Below are positions 26,116-34,992 of a stretch of DNA of 64,000 nucleotides, one piece after another. Position 1 is the stretch's first letter. Each line of letters starts with the position of its first letter. The stretch lies in the NCBI GenBank assembly GCA_910576345.1, contig CAJTIT010000006.1:46268-110267 (forward strand), given 5' to 3'. The DNA is from Erysipelotrichales bacterium. Its GTDB lineage: Bacteria > Bacillota_I > Bacilli_A > Erysipelotrichales > Erysipelotrichaceae. The position numbers were made by a program, and so were the translations under genes. The notes under the pieces are model-generated. The model saw only the letters and a list, made by a program, of their open reading frames with translations, did not search any database and was not told where the DNA came from.

Positions 26116-27357
26116 CTATAATGTATCGACCATCTTCATCATCTGATGAAGCATGGTTTTTAATTCGCCGTTGTTTTCTATAACTGCATCCGCATAATGT
26201 TCATAGCGACCTTTTCTTTGCTCGTATAAAGATGAAATTGCTTCTTTGCTGGAAGATAAGGGACGATCGTCACTCACCAGCAGTAAAGAAAGCGGCCGTT
26301 TTATATACAAAATGAAACCGTTCATCTGTAAGCATTTCATATTTGGATCATGCGTCACACATCCGCCTCCGGTCGCAATCACATGACCTTGGTAAGCAGA
26401 AACGTGTTCGATCAGTTTGCTCTCTTTCTGACGAAACGCAGCTTCGCCATCCTGTTCGATCATCTGTTTGATGGTACACTGCTCCTGTTCGACCAGCACT
26501 TGATCCAAATCCAAAAACGGTCGATGCAGTTGCTCTGCGAGTAGTTTGCCCAATGTCGATTTACCACAGGACGGCATGCCAATCAAAACAATATTTCGTT
26601 TCTCTTTGTATAAACGTTGATAAATGTTGTCGATGAAACTATCACTGATGGTTTTGCCATTGAAATATTCAGCCGCATATTTTGCTTGTGCAATCAGCAT
26701 TTCCAAACCGCCTGCAAAAGGAATGCCTTTTGATTTTGCTTGTATACAAAGGGCTGTATGCAGCGGATTGTAAATAATATCCACAACGGCTTCCACGAAT
26801 GGAAAATCATCCAAATCAATGGGAGAGGAATGGATATTTGGATACATTCCGCAAGGGGATGTATTCACAATGACGGATGCATCACAATGCTGTTTTTTGG
26901 CTTGTTCGTAAGTACATGTATGTTCGCTTATGCTTCTTCGAACCGATATAATTTTTTTGCATCCTTCATTATGTAAGACCGCTTTGATTGCCTGGGCAGC
27001 GCCTCCATCTCCTAAAACTAGCACTTTTTTGTTTTTAACATGGATCTGATGTTTTTGCAGCGTATAAAGAAAACCATCATAATCCGTATTGGTACCATAC
27101 AAATAGCCATCTTTATTTACAATCGTATTGACTGCACCGATATGCTTGGCTTTCTCATCCAAGAAATCACAATAGGGGATGACTTTTTGCTTATAGGGAA
27201 TGGTCACATTGATTGCACGAAATGCTTTCTGTTTCATAAATATGTGGAATTCATCTTGATTCATGGGACAAAGCGTATAATCATAGGACGCAAGCTGTTC
27301 ATGTATGATCTTAGAAAAACTATGCGATAGCTTTTCACCAATCAATCCATATTCCAT
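26116..27357 (-). CDS. aroE: Fused shikimate dehydrogenase - shikimate kinase (AroE-AroK)
   Basis: 413 residues carrying two enzymes normally made separately. Residues 1-250 are shikimate dehydrogenase: SHSFSKIIH near the start, catalytic Lys56 in NVTIPYK, Asp92 in NTDYDGF and the NADP-binding LVLGDGGAAQA. Residues 254-413 are shikimate kinase: P-loop GMPSCGKS (260-267), DLDQ, substrate Arg309 in AFRQKE, GGG at 330-332 and lid Arg365 in DDRPL. The protein would catalyse dehydroshikimate to shikimate to shikimate 3-phosphate. ATG 27357 has GAGG 9 nt upstream; the longer open frame runs into the attenuator and is not coding. Confidence 0.93.
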   Translation of the reverse strand: MEYGLIGEKLSHSFSKIIHEQLASYDYTLCPMNQDEFHIFMKQKAFRAINVTIPYKQKVIPYCDFLDEKAKHIGAVNTIVNKDGYLYGTNTDYDGFLYTLQKHQIHVKNKKVLVLGDGGAAQAIKAVLHNEGCKKIISVRRSISEHTCTYEQAKKQHCDASVIVNTSPCGMYPNIHSSPIDLDDFPFVEAVVDIIYNPLHTALCIQAKSKGIPFAGGLEMLIAQAKYAAEYFNGKTISDSFIDNIYQRLYKEKRNIVLIGMPSCGKSTLGKLLAEQLHRPFLDLDQVLVEQEQCTIKQMIEQDGEAAFRQKESKLIEHVSAYQGHVIATGGGCVTHDPNMKCLQMNGFILYIKRPLSLLLVSDDRPLSSSKEAISSLYEQRKGRYEHYADAVIENNGELKTMLHQMMKMVDTL

Positions 27358-27376
27358 ATTTCTCAACCTCTTTTCT

Positions 27377-27459
27377 AAATAAAAAAGCATTCCCGAACCA
27401 TGGTAATGCTTGTTTGCCTCAAAACGAAAGTAACCAAATGAACGGTTTTGTTTTGAGGC
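27377..27459 (-). promoter_or_regulatory. Attenuator hairpins of the aroEK-aroF operon
   Basis: Read on the minus strand, a perfect 10-bp hairpin GCCTCAAAAC/GTTTTGAGGC (27459-27416) begins at the leader peptide's stop codon. It is followed by a terminator AAGCATT/AATGCTT (27411-27385) with TTTTTTATTT, 20 nt before aroE. GCAATTCCC within the leader coding region could pair with GGGAATGC of the terminator (one bulge), an alternative structure. Together with the Phe/Tyr codon run this has the architecture of ribosome-mediated attenuation. Confidence 0.75.
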
Positions 27460-27503
27460 TATTGAAAGATAAAATAAAAGGGAATTGCAGAATGAATGGT
27501 CAT
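27459..27503 (-). CDS. Phe/Tyr-rich leader peptide of the aro operon
   Basis: A 14-codon frame with AGGAG 8 nt upstream of its ATG (an ATG two codons earlier is too close to the ribosome binding site). The product reads MTIHSAIPFYFIFQ: four of five consecutive codons near the end specify Phe or Tyr, the end products of the pathway. It ends at the foot of the first attenuator hairpin. I infer that ribosome pausing at these codons when charged tRNA-Phe or tRNA-Tyr is scarce decides whether the terminator forms. Confidence 0.75.
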   Translation of the reverse strand: MTIHSAIPFYFIFQ

Positions 27504-27526
27504 TTTCATCTCTCCTAATTGCCCTT

Positions 27527-27555
27527 ATGATACAGGAAACAAAATAAAAAAGCAA
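27527..27555 (-). promoter_or_regulatory. Promoter of the aro leader transcript
   Basis: On the minus strand: TTGCTT (27555-27550), 17-bp spacer, TATCAT (27532-27527). It places the transcript start just before the leader peptide's ribosome binding site. A perfect TATAAT at 27686-27691 on the plus strand probably serves aroD, but I see no good -35 for it. Confidence 0.55.
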
Positions 27556-27714
27556 GCATCAATTGTAAAAAAATGAAATAAATGAAAGCATCAATGTAAG
27601 TAAATGATTAAAAAGCTTTTAGACTTTCTATGTCTGAAAGATAGGATTACCTTTGGAAAAGCTGGTCGTTTTTTGAGATTTGCGCTATAATGTTGGATAG
27701 AAAAGAGGGATTTG

Positions 27715-28500
27715 ATGCAAACAGAAAAGATTACCAAATATTTTCCAAAAAGTAGTGAAGTGAACGTTTGTGTTCCATTCTGCAGTCCGACATTTCTTAC
27801 GCTACTGGATGAAGCGACAATATTGGATCGACGAATAGACGTGATTGAATGGCGTATGGATTATTATCAGGGGACAGATTTATCCGATTGGATCGCTGCT
27901 ATGGAAATGTTGCGCGCAAAGTGCAGAGATTACTGCATTATTGCGACATGGCGAACAAAAAAAGAAGGAGGACAAAGAGACATTAGCGAAAAAGATTATG
28001 AAATGATTGTTTCTGCGATCATTGAAACAGGTCTACCCAATTTGATTGATATTGAAATGTTTATGGGTGAAGAAATTGTAAAAAGGCTCGTTGCTCTTGC
28101 AAAAGAACACAATATCGGCGTTTTGATTTCAAATCATGATATGGAACAAACACCGTCAAAAGAAGCAATGATGACACGACTCCATGCAATGCAGCGCATG
28201 GGCGCGGATGTTGTGAAACTTGCAGTTATGCCCAATAAACCAATGGATGTTTGGGATCTAATGAGTGTTACAAGTGCCTATGTGGAAGAAACGGACGCGG
28301 TTCCGTGCATCACGATGTCAATGGGTTTATTAGGAACCGTGTCACGCATATGCAGTGAAATCAGTGGTTCCGTTATGACTTTTGCCGCATTTAATATATC
28401 CAGCGCGCCTGGTCAACTTTCTTTGTTTGATTTGTGTGATTGTTTGGAAGTACTGCGTAAGGCATATACGCCAAAAAAACATTCTCTTCCTAAAAGATGA
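27715..28500 (+). CDS. aroD: Type I 3-dehydroquinate dehydratase AroD
   Basis: 261 residues, a class I aldolase-fold enzyme that converts 3-dehydroquinate to 3-dehydroshikimate through a Schiff base. The catalytic Lys is in VVKLAVMP and the general-base His in ISNHDMEQTP; the IDVIEWRMDYY and SMGLLGTVSRI segments are also typical. It is divergent from the aroEK-aroF operon, so three consecutive pathway steps are encoded in this 3.4-kb patch. AGAGGGA precedes ATG 27715; a TTG at 27712 is possible. Confidence 0.93.
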   Translation: MQTEKITKYFPKSSEVNVCVPFCSPTFLTLLDEATILDRRIDVIEWRMDYYQGTDLSDWIAAMEMLRAKCRDYCIIATWRTKKEGGQRDISEKDYEMIVSAIIETGLPNLIDIEMFMGEEIVKRLVALAKEHNIGVLISNHDMEQTPSKEAMMTRLHAMQRMGADVVKLAVMPNKPMDVWDLMSVTSAYVEETDAVPCITMSMGLLGTVSRICSEISGSVMTFAAFNISSAPGQLSLFDLCDCLEVLRKAYTPKKHSLPKR

Positions 28501-28543
28501 GAAATTCTTTCATTTTGTTTCAGAAAAAATGTTTCTTTAGTTC

Positions 28544-28572
28544 TTGCACTTCTGAATGAAACAGAGTAGAAT
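28544..28572 (+). promoter_or_regulatory. Promoter of nfnAB
   Basis: TTGCAC (28544-28549), 17-bp spacer, TAGAAT (28567-28572). Confidence 0.6.
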
Positions 28573-28629
28573 ATTGTAGATATGTGGTACATATCTTAAA
28601 ATAAGCAAAGAAAGGCTGGAGAGGTGTAG

Positions 28630-29469
28630 ATGTATACAATAGTAAAAAAAGAACGATTGAATCCTACTGTAACAAAAATGGTAGTGCTCGCTCCAAAAGT
28701 TGCCAAAAAAGCCAAAGCAGGGCAGTTTATTATTCTTCGCGTACATGAAAATGGAGAACGCATTCCTTTGACGATCGCAGATTATGATCGTGTAAATGGT
28801 ACTGTAACGATCATCTATCAGATTGTTGGTAAGACAACTATGCTGCTGAATCAGCTCAAAGAACAGGAAAGCATCTTGGATTTTGTCGGACCTTTGGGAA
28901 AACCTAGCAATATAGAGGGATTAAAAAATGTCTGTGTCATCGGCGGAGGCGTTGGTTGCGCCATTGCGTATCCAACGGCAAAAGCACTTCATGAACAGGG
29001 CAGCAATGTTACTGTTATCAGCGGTTTTAGAAATAAAGATCTTGTGATTTTACAAAAAGAGTTTGAACAAGTGTCCGATCATTCTTACTTGGTGAGTGAT
29101 GATGGGTCGACCGGTAAAAAAGGTCTGGTTACGGATGTGCTCAAGGAATTGATTGAACAGGGCAGTCAATTTGATGAAGTCATTGCGATCGGACCATTGA
29201 TTATGATGAAATTTGTGTGTCAGATGACGAAGCAATACAATATTAAAACAACTGTAAGTATGAATCCGATTATGATCGATGGAACCGGGATGTGCGGCGG
29301 TTGTCGATTGAGCGTTGGCGGAAAGACTTGTTTTGCTTGCGTAGACGGACCGGATTTTGATGGAAATTTGGTTGATTTTGATGAAGCGATAAGCAGAGGA
29401 GCTACTTATAAAGATTTTGAACAAAAAGAAAGAGAAGCAACCTGTAACTTGTTACAGAAGGAGGCGTAG
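28630..29469 (+). CDS. nfnA: NfnA: FAD/[2Fe-2S] subunit of NADH-dependent ferredoxin:NADP oxidoreductase
   Basis: 279 residues of the ferredoxin-NADP reductase-like superfamily. An FAD-binding domain (IPLTIADYD) is followed by a nucleotide-binding domain (VCVIGGGVGCAIAYPTAKAL) and a C-terminal [2Fe-2S] site in GTGMCGGCRLSVGGKTCFAC. The family also contains sulfide dehydrogenase and PyrK-like proteins; pairing with the GltD-like gene 3 nt downstream is what identifies NfnAB. The complex couples NADPH, NADH and ferredoxin pools by electron bifurcation in anaerobes. Confidence 0.85.
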   Translation: MYTIVKKERLNPTVTKMVVLAPKVAKKAKAGQFIILRVHENGERIPLTIADYDRVNGTVTIIYQIVGKTTMLLNQLKEQESILDFVGPLGKPSNIEGLKNVCVIGGGVGCAIAYPTAKALHEQGSNVTVISGFRNKDLVILQKEFEQVSDHSYLVSDDGSTGKKGLVTDVLKELIEQGSQFDEVIAIGPLIMMKFVCQMTKQYNIKTTVSMNPIMIDGTGMCGGCRLSVGGKTCFACVDGPDFDGNLVDFDEAISRGATYKDFEQKEREATCNLLQKEA

Positions 29470-29472
29470 TGC

Positions 29473-30861
29473 ATGATCAATATGGCAAATGAAAAAGTCG
29501 CAATGCCGATTCAAGACGGAGTGACAAGAAGAAACAATTTTGATGAAGTTGCACTTGGATATGACGAGACAATGGCGAAAGAAGAAGCTTCTCGCTGTTT
29601 AAACTGCAAACATCATCCATGTATCAGTGGATGTCCGGTCAAAGTCAATATCCCGGCATTCATTAAAGAAGTTGCAGAAGGAAATTTCCAAAAGGCATAT
29701 GAAATTATCCATGAGACATCTTCTCTTCCTGCGGTTTGTGGTCGTGTTTGTCCACAGGAAACGCAGTGTGAAAGTAAATGTGTGCGTGGCGTTAAGGGAG
29801 AAAGCGTCGCGATTGGCCGATTGGAACGTTTTGTCGCAGATTGGTATCGTCATCATGTCAAAGAAGAAAAAAAGCCGCCTGTATCCAACGGACACAAGGT
29901 TGCGATCGTAGGATCCGGTCCGGCCGGTCTTACATGTGCAGGAGATTTGGCAAAACTTGGTTATCAGGTATCCGTATTTGAAGCACTTCACGTGGCCGGG
30001 GGTGTTCTAATGTATGGTATTCCTGAATTTCGTTTGCCAAAAGAAATCGTTCAACATGAAATTGAAGGATTGAAACAACAGGGGGTTACGATTGAATGCA
30101 ACTCTGTCATTGGCCGCAGTGAATCCATTGATGAGTTGTTTGAAGATGGATATGAGGCGATCTTTATCGGAACCGGTGCCGGTCTGCCAAATTTTATGAA
30201 TTTAAGTGGAGAAAACTTAAAAGGAGTATATTCAGCGAATGAATTTTTAACTCGTTGCAATCTTATGAAAGCGTATCAGGAAGGTGCTGATACACCGATT
30301 CAAAAGCCCAATAAAGCCGTTATTGTCGGCGGCGGCAATGTGGCGATGGATGCGGCACGTTGTGCAAAACGTCTGGGCGTTGAAGAAGTCAGTATCGTCT
30401 ACCGACGTTCCATGGATGAACTACCGGCACGAAAAGAAGAAGTAGAACATGCAATGGAAGAGGGCATTCAGTTTCAGCTGTTGCGCAATCCGATTCGTGT
30501 GATTGGGGATGAAAGCGGTTGGGTAAAAGGTGTAGAGTGTGTCGAAATGATGCTGGGAGAAGCGGATGAAAGTGGACGCAGACGTCCTGTAGAGAAACCA
30601 GGTAGCAATTTTATTATTGAAGCTGATTGTATGATTATGGCGATTGGAACTTCTCCAAATCCATTGATTCGTTCCACGACAGAAGGGTTGGATACCAACC
30701 GCAAAGGATGTTTGATAACCGATGAAAAAGGCAAAACGACAAGAGAAGGTGTGTTTGCCGGCGGTGATGCGGTTACCGGAGCAGCGACTGTTATTCTGGC
30801 CATGGGTGCAGGAAAAACGGCGGCATCTGCGATACATGAATATATTCAAAATAAGGAATAA
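29473..30861 (+). CDS. nfnB: NfnB: GltD-like FAD/4Fe-4S subunit of the ferredoxin:NADP oxidoreductase
   Basis: 462 residues. The N-terminal Cys motif CLNCKHHPCISGCPV and CGRVCPQETQCESKC bind two [4Fe-4S] clusters; Rossmann motifs GSGPAGLTCAGDLA (FAD) and VGGGNVAMDAARC (NADPH) follow. Such proteins are often labelled glutamate synthase small subunit, but there is no GltB-like gene here and the partner is NfnA. The length matches NfnB. AAGGAGG lies 8 nt before ATG 29473; a terminator follows. Confidence 0.87.
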   Translation: MINMANEKVAMPIQDGVTRRNNFDEVALGYDETMAKEEASRCLNCKHHPCISGCPVKVNIPAFIKEVAEGNFQKAYEIIHETSSLPAVCGRVCPQETQCESKCVRGVKGESVAIGRLERFVADWYRHHVKEEKKPPVSNGHKVAIVGSGPAGLTCAGDLAKLGYQVSVFEALHVAGGVLMYGIPEFRLPKEIVQHEIEGLKQQGVTIECNSVIGRSESIDELFEDGYEAIFIGTGAGLPNFMNLSGENLKGVYSANEFLTRCNLMKAYQEGADTPIQKPNKAVIVGGGNVAMDAARCAKRLGVEEVSIVYRRSMDELPARKEEVEHAMEEGIQFQLLRNPIRVIGDESGWVKGVECVEMMLGEADESGRRRPVEKPGSNFIIEADCMIMAIGTSPNPLIRSTTEGLDTNRKGCLITDEKGKTTREGVFAGGDAVTGAATVILAMGAGKTAASAIHEYIQNKE

Positions 30862-30862
30862 G

Positions 30863-30892
30863 GATGTGTGTAAAAACATGCATCTTTTCTTC
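30863..30892 (+). terminator. Intrinsic terminator of nfnAB
   Basis: GATGTGTGT pairs with ACATGCATC (two G-T pairs), followed by TTTTCTTC. Confidence 0.65.
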
Positions 30893-30954
30893 ATCTGTGT
30901 TGGAAACAATGTTTCTCATACGAATGCAAAAACATAAAAAACAAAATGTTAGGG

Positions 30955-30984
30955 TTTACATTTTCTTGGTTTTTATGCTATTAT
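30955..30984 (+). promoter_or_regulatory. Promoter of the small membrane protein gene
   Basis: TTTACA (30955-30960), 18-bp spacer, TATTAT (30979-30984). Confidence 0.6.
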
Positions 30985-30991
30985 ATAGATA

Positions 30992-31132
30992 AGAAATAAG
31001 AGTATTATTTCTGCATTCATAATCATAGAGAAATCTTTGTTATGAAGAATAATTATCGAAGTTTTTTCGATCTTCAACCTAAAGATGGACACAGTAGGCG
31101 ACTGTGTCTTTCTCATGTAAGGAGAGAAATAA
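30992..31132 (+). promoter_or_regulatory. Structured 5' leader of unknown class
   Basis: About 140 nt between promoter and start codon hold two clear stems: ATCGAA/TTCGAT (31057-31072), nested in a looser TGAAG/CTTCA pairing, and a perfect GACACAGT/ACTGTGTC hairpin (31088-31108) with loop AGGCG. The second ends about 12 nt before the ribosome binding site AAGGAGAG. I recognise no known riboswitch; it could be an attenuator, a regulatory RNA or simply a stabilising leader. Confidence 0.4.
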
Positions 31133-31369
31133 ATGTTACAAGAGCGTAAAGCTAGCATGATCGCAATAATCGGCATTATCATTATTGGCTGGTGTTACCA
31201 AAGCGGTTATATCGAACGGAATACCGGTGTTTTTATTTCCATGTTTTTGTTTGCGGCAGCACAAGCAAGCGTGATTGATCATAAAAGAAGAAAGAATGAA
31301 AACTGGATGCGACAGCTATGGATCATGATTTTGTTTCTATTTATAATGCTGACATTGCTTGTGATATAG
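31133..31369 (+). CDS. Small two-helix membrane protein of unknown function
   Basis: 78 residues with two hydrophobic segments, ASMIAIIGIIIIGWCYQ and LWIMILFLFIMLTLLVI, separated by a basic loop (DHKRRKNENW). AAGGAGAG is well placed before the ATG. No family recognised. It has its own promoter and long leader, and the leuS T-box promoter starts just after it. Confidence 0.6.
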   Translation: MLQERKASMIAIIGIIIIGWCYQSGYIERNTGVFISMFLFAAAQASVIDHKRRKNENWMRQLWIMILFLFIMLTLLVI

Positions 31370-31401
31370 ATGAGCAAATGGAAGAAAATCGCATCAATTT
31401 A

Positions 31402-31430
31402 TTGACTATACAAATGAAATCCGTTATACT
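31402..31430 (+). promoter_or_regulatory. Promoter of the leuS T-box transcript
   Basis: TTGACT (31402-31407), 17-bp spacer, TATACT (31425-31430). Confidence 0.8.
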
Positions 31431-31435
31431 TGTGG

Positions 31436-31657
31436 ACGTAAAAGGCAATGAATTAGAATAGTACGTTGGTATTTGTGAGAAAGAGAGCAACCGATTTGGT
31501 GAAAAGTTGCGGCAATGACCTTCAGAACTCACTAAGGAGCCGATAATGAAAAGTTATACGTATACCTTGCGTTAAAAGGAAAAAGTGCATACAGAAATGT
31601 ATGAAAAAAGGTGGTACCGCGTTATCATACGTCCTTTGTCATAAGGGCGTTTTTTTA
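31436..31657 (+). promoter_or_regulatory. T-box leader (tRNA-Leu sensing) of leuS
   Basis: The T-box sequence AGGTGGTACCGCG lies at 31609-31621, followed by a terminator (ACGTCCTT/AAGGGCGT and T7, 31629-31657). Upstream, the distal stem I loop pattern AGAGAGCAACCGATTTGGTG and the specifier context AGAACTCACT are present; the specifier codon is CTC (31528-31530), which is Leu and agrees with the LeuRS gene downstream. Uncharged tRNA-Leu is expected to favour the antiterminator. Confidence 0.92.
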
Positions 31658-31675
31658 TAGAAAGGTGGAAACAGC

Positions 31676-34072
31676 GTGGGATTTGATCATAAGAAAATAG
31701 AGCCGAAATGGCAGGAATATTGGGATAAGCATCAAACGTTTGTTTGTGATGTATGGAATTTTGACAAGCCGAAGTTTTATGCGGTAGATATGTTTCCATA
31801 TCCAAGCGGCCAAGGGCTTCATGTAGGACATCCGGAAGGCTATACCGCAAGTGATATTGTCTGCCGTATGAAAATGATGCAGGGATATAATGTTTTGCAT
31901 CCCATGGGCTTTGATTCATTTGGTCTGCCGGCAGAACAATATGCGATTCAAACGGGCAATCATCCCGAAGGGTTCACGTTGGAAAACATTGCGACATTTA
32001 CAAGGCAGTTAAAAATGCTGGGGTTTGGACTGGATTGGGATAAGCAGGTTTCAACCTGTGATCCGAGCTATTATAAATGGACGCAATGGATTTTTAAGCA
32101 ACTGTATGAAGACGGTTTGGCACGTTATGTAAACATTCCGGTGAATTGGTGTGAAGAATTGGGTACGGTTTTGGCCAATGACGAAATCGTCGATGGCAAA
32201 AGTGAGCGCGGCGGTTATCCGGTCATTCGCAAAAACATGATGCAGTGGGTTATTGACATTCCCAAATATGCGGATCGTTTATTGGAGGGATTGGATGAAA
32301 TCGACTGGCCAAATTCCACCAAAGAAATGCAACGTAATTGGATTGGTAAGTCCATGGGAGCACATGTAGATTTCAAAGTGGATAATCACGATGAATCTTT
32401 CACTGTGTTTACAACGCGTTGTGATACGCTGTTTGGTGCCACCTATTGTGTGTTGGCTCCAGAACATGTGCTTGTGGAAACCATTACGACTGATGAGCAG
32501 AAAAAGGCGGTACAAGCATATGTAAACGCATGTGCGCATAAATCTGAGATGGAACGTACTGAATTGAATAAGGAAAAAACCGGCGTATTTACCGGCGCCT
32601 ATGCGATAAATCCAGTCAATCAAAAGAAAATCCCTATTTGGATTTCAGATTATGTTCTTGCTTCCTATGGGACCGGTGCGATTATGGCAGTACCGGCACA
32701 TGATGATCGCGACTATGCATTTGCGAAGAAATTTGATTTAGAAATCATCCCTGTTTTAGAGGGGGGCGATATTACAAAAGAAGCATGGACACAAGATGGC
32801 GTGCATATCAATTCCGATTTCTTGAACGGTATGAATAAGGAAGATGCGATTGCGGCAATGATTGCTTACTTGGAAACCAATCACTGCGGGCGTTCACAAG
32901 TCAATTATCGTCTGCGTGAATGGATTTTTGCCAGACAACGTTATTGGGGAGAGCCTATTCCAATTGTGCATATGGAAGATGGCAGGATAGAAACACTAAG
33001 AGATGACGAACTGCCGCTTGTATTGCCACCTTTACAAGATTACAGTCCAACCAAAAGCGGTGCCAGTCCGCTTGAAAAAGCAGTGGATTGGATCAAAGTA
33101 GAACGTGATGGTAAAAAAGGAAGAAGGGAGACCAGTACCATGCCAGGCAGTGCCGGCTCCAGCTGGTACTTCTTACGCTACATAGATCCACATAATGACA
33201 AAGAATTTGCGAATCAACAATTGTTGGAACACTGGCTGCCGGTGGATTTATATATTGGCGGAAGCGAACATGCGGTAGGACATTTGTTGTATTCCAGAAT
33301 GTGGAACAATTATCTTTATGATAAAGGATTGGTGCCTGTGAAGGAGCCATTCAAGAAGTTATTCCACCAAGGAATGATCTTGGGTGAAAACAATGAAAAA
33401 ATGTCAAAATCAAGAGGTAATGTTGTGAATCCGGATGATATCGTTAATCGTTTTGGCGCAGATACGCTTCGTTTGTATGAGATGTTTATGGGACCGTTAG
33501 AATCCAGTAAGCCTTGGGCAGACAGTGGTGTGGAAGGTAGCCGCAAATGGTTGGATCGTGTATGGAGATTGATGATTGAATCCGATAAGCTGAGCGATGA
33601 TAACGACGGATCTTTGGATTATAGTTTCCATTATACGGTGAAGAAGGTCACTGAGGATTTTGAAACATTGAATATGAATACGGCAATTTCACAAATGATG
33701 ATTTTTATCAATGACTGTTATAAGGCAAGCACGATTTATCGTCCTTATGCATTAAGTTTTATTCAAATGCTGTCTTGTGTTGCACCGCATGTATGTGAAG
33801 AAATGTATCAAATATTGACCGGAAAAGACTGTATCGCATACGAACCTTGGCCAACTTATGATGAACAGATTTTGGTTAAAAAAGAAACAGAAATCATTGT
33901 GCAGATCAATGGGAAGTTGCGTGGCAAATTTATGGTGGATGTCAATGCAGATGAGGAAACCATTAAAACAATGGCTTGTGAAGTACCCAATGTAAAGTCG
34001 CAGTTGGAAGGCAAAACGATACGAAAAATCATCGTTGTAAAAGGTAGAGTGGTCAATATTGTTGCAAATTAA
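31676..34072 (+). CDS. leuS: Leucyl-tRNA synthetase
   Basis: 798 residues, the usual bacterial LeuRS size. The class I HIGH motif appears as [21 protein letters not shown] as [11 protein letters not shown], and the CP1 editing domain (around [12 protein letters not shown] and [12 protein letters not shown]) is complete. It begins with GTG at 31676, 7 nt after AAAGGTGG. It is transcribed alone from the T-box promoter and ends at a strong terminator. Confidence 0.97.
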   Translation: MGFDHKKIEPKWQEYWDKHQTFVCDVWNFDKPKFYAVDMFPYPSGQGLHVGHPEGYTASDIVCRMKMMQGYNVLHPMGFDSFGLPAEQYAIQTGNHPEGFTLENIATFTRQLKMLGFGLDWDKQVSTCDPSYYKWTQWIFKQLYEDGLARYVNIPVNWCEELGTVLANDEIVDGKSERGGYPVIRKNMMQWVIDIPKYADRLLEGLDEIDWPNSTKEMQRNWIGKSMGAHVDFKVDNHDESFTVFTTRCDTLFGATYCVLAPEHVLVETITTDEQKKAVQAYVNACAHKSEMERTELNKEKTGVFTGAYAINPVNQKKIPIWISDYVLASYGTGAIMAVPAHDDRDYAFAKKFDLEIIPVLEGGDITKEAWTQDGVHINSDFLNGMNKEDAIAAMIAYLETNHCGRSQVNYRLREWIFARQRYWGEPIPIVHMEDGRIETLRDDELPLVLPPLQDYSPTKSGASPLEKAVDWIKVERDGKKGRRETSTMPGSAGSSWYFLRYIDPHNDKEFANQQLLEHWLPVDLYIGGSEHAVGHLLYSRMWNNYLYDKGLVPVKEPFKKLFHQGMILGENNEKMSKSRGNVVNPDDIVNRFGADTLRLYEMFMGPLESSKPWADSGVEGSRKWLDRVWRLMIESDKLSDDNDGSLDYSFHYTVKKVTEDFETLNMNTAISQMMIFINDCYKASTIYRPYALSFIQMLSCVAPHVCEEMYQILTGKDCIAYEPWPTYDEQILVKKETEIIVQINGKLRGKFMVDVNADEETIKTMACEVPNVKSQLEGKTIRKIIVVKGRVVNIVAN

Positions 34073-34119
34073 GCGATGTGTTTATTAAACTTTGACTACG
34101 TAATATGAATCAATAGTAT

Positions 34120-34166
34120 AAAGAGTATGGAAAAGATCAGACATCTTGTTTCGTACTCTTTTTTTA
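34120..34166 (+). terminator. Intrinsic terminator of leuS
   Basis: AAAGAGTA/TACTCTTT outer stem with AAGAT/ATCTT inside, followed by T7. Confidence 0.8.
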
Positions 34167-34206
34167 GATTATTTTAAATATGGGCATCAGTGAGCGTGAA
34201 GAATAT

Positions 34207-34236
34207 TTGCGTTTGTATGCTTTTCTTTGTTATAAT
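34207..34236 (+). promoter_or_regulatory. Promoter of scpAB
   Basis: TTGCGT (34207-34212), 18-bp spacer, TATAAT (34231-34236). Confidence 0.7.
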
Positions 34237-34254
34237 AATGTGTGAGGTGATGGT

Positions 34255-34992
34255 ATGGCATTTGAGATCATGATTGACCAGTTTGAAGGACCATTGGATC
34301 TGATGCTGCATCTCATTAAGGAAAATAAACTGGATTTGTTTGATTTGAATATGGATACATTGACAGATCAGTATTTGAGCTATCTCAATACGATGGAAGC
34401 CATGCATTTGGAAATTGCCAGTGAATTTTTAAGTGAACTTGCCGGATTGATCGAATATAAAAGTAAAAAACTTTTGCCAAGAGAAAAAGTTGTGATCGAA
34501 GAAGAATACGAAGAAGATCAGCGTGATAAGCTAGTAAAAAGATTGTTGGAGTATCAACGATTCAAGGAAGTCAGCGAACAATTGATGAAAAGCTATGAAG
34601 AACGTCAAATGATGATGAGCAAACCGCTGAGCCAAGAAGCCAATCAATGGATGAAAACGATCGTTGATGAGGATATTAAGGGTAATCCTTATGATTTGAT
34701 GAAAGCGATGAATAAACTATTGCGGCGTAAAGCATTATCACAGCCTTTTGAAACAAAAGTGACGCTCAAAGAAATGAGTGTGGACGAGCGCATTGAACAG
34801 ATCATGAAACGCTTGGGCACATGGGTAGGAAAAATGAATTTCGAAGAATTGTGCAGTGATTGTAATGATTTGCACATGGTCATAATTTCTTTCTTGTCGA
34901 TATTGGATTTGATTAAACGCAAGGTGTTGACATTTACCATCGATGAAGATGAAATGATTTGGATTATCAAAGGAGAGGTTGTTTATGCCTGA
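34255..34992 (+). CDS. scpA: Segregation and condensation protein ScpA
   Basis: 245 residues, the kleisin subunit of the SMC-ScpAB condensin. The N-terminal signature FEGPLDLMLHLIKENKLDLF, the acidic-basic linker and a C-terminal winged-helix region that contacts the SMC head are all recognisable. The complex organises and segregates the chromosome. The gene overlaps scpB by 8 nt, the standard scpA-scpB arrangement. Confidence 0.95.
   Translation: MAFEIMIDQFEGPLDLMLHLIKENKLDLFDLNMDTLTDQYLSYLNTMEAMHLEIASEFLSELAGLIEYKSKKLLPREKVVIEEEYEEDQRDKLVKRLLEYQRFKEVSEQLMKSYEERQMMMSKPLSQEANQWMKTIVDEDIKGNPYDLMKAMNKLLRRKALSQPFETKVTLKEMSVDERIEQIMKRLGTWVGKMNFEELCSDCNDLHMVIISFLSILDLIKRKVLTFTIDEDEMIWIIKGEVVYA

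Noticed and set aside
27357..27555. N-terminal extension of the aroE-aroK protein by 66 codons
   Set aside because: The extension crosses the terminator and hairpin of the attenuator, and homologues start at the MEYGLIG sequence.
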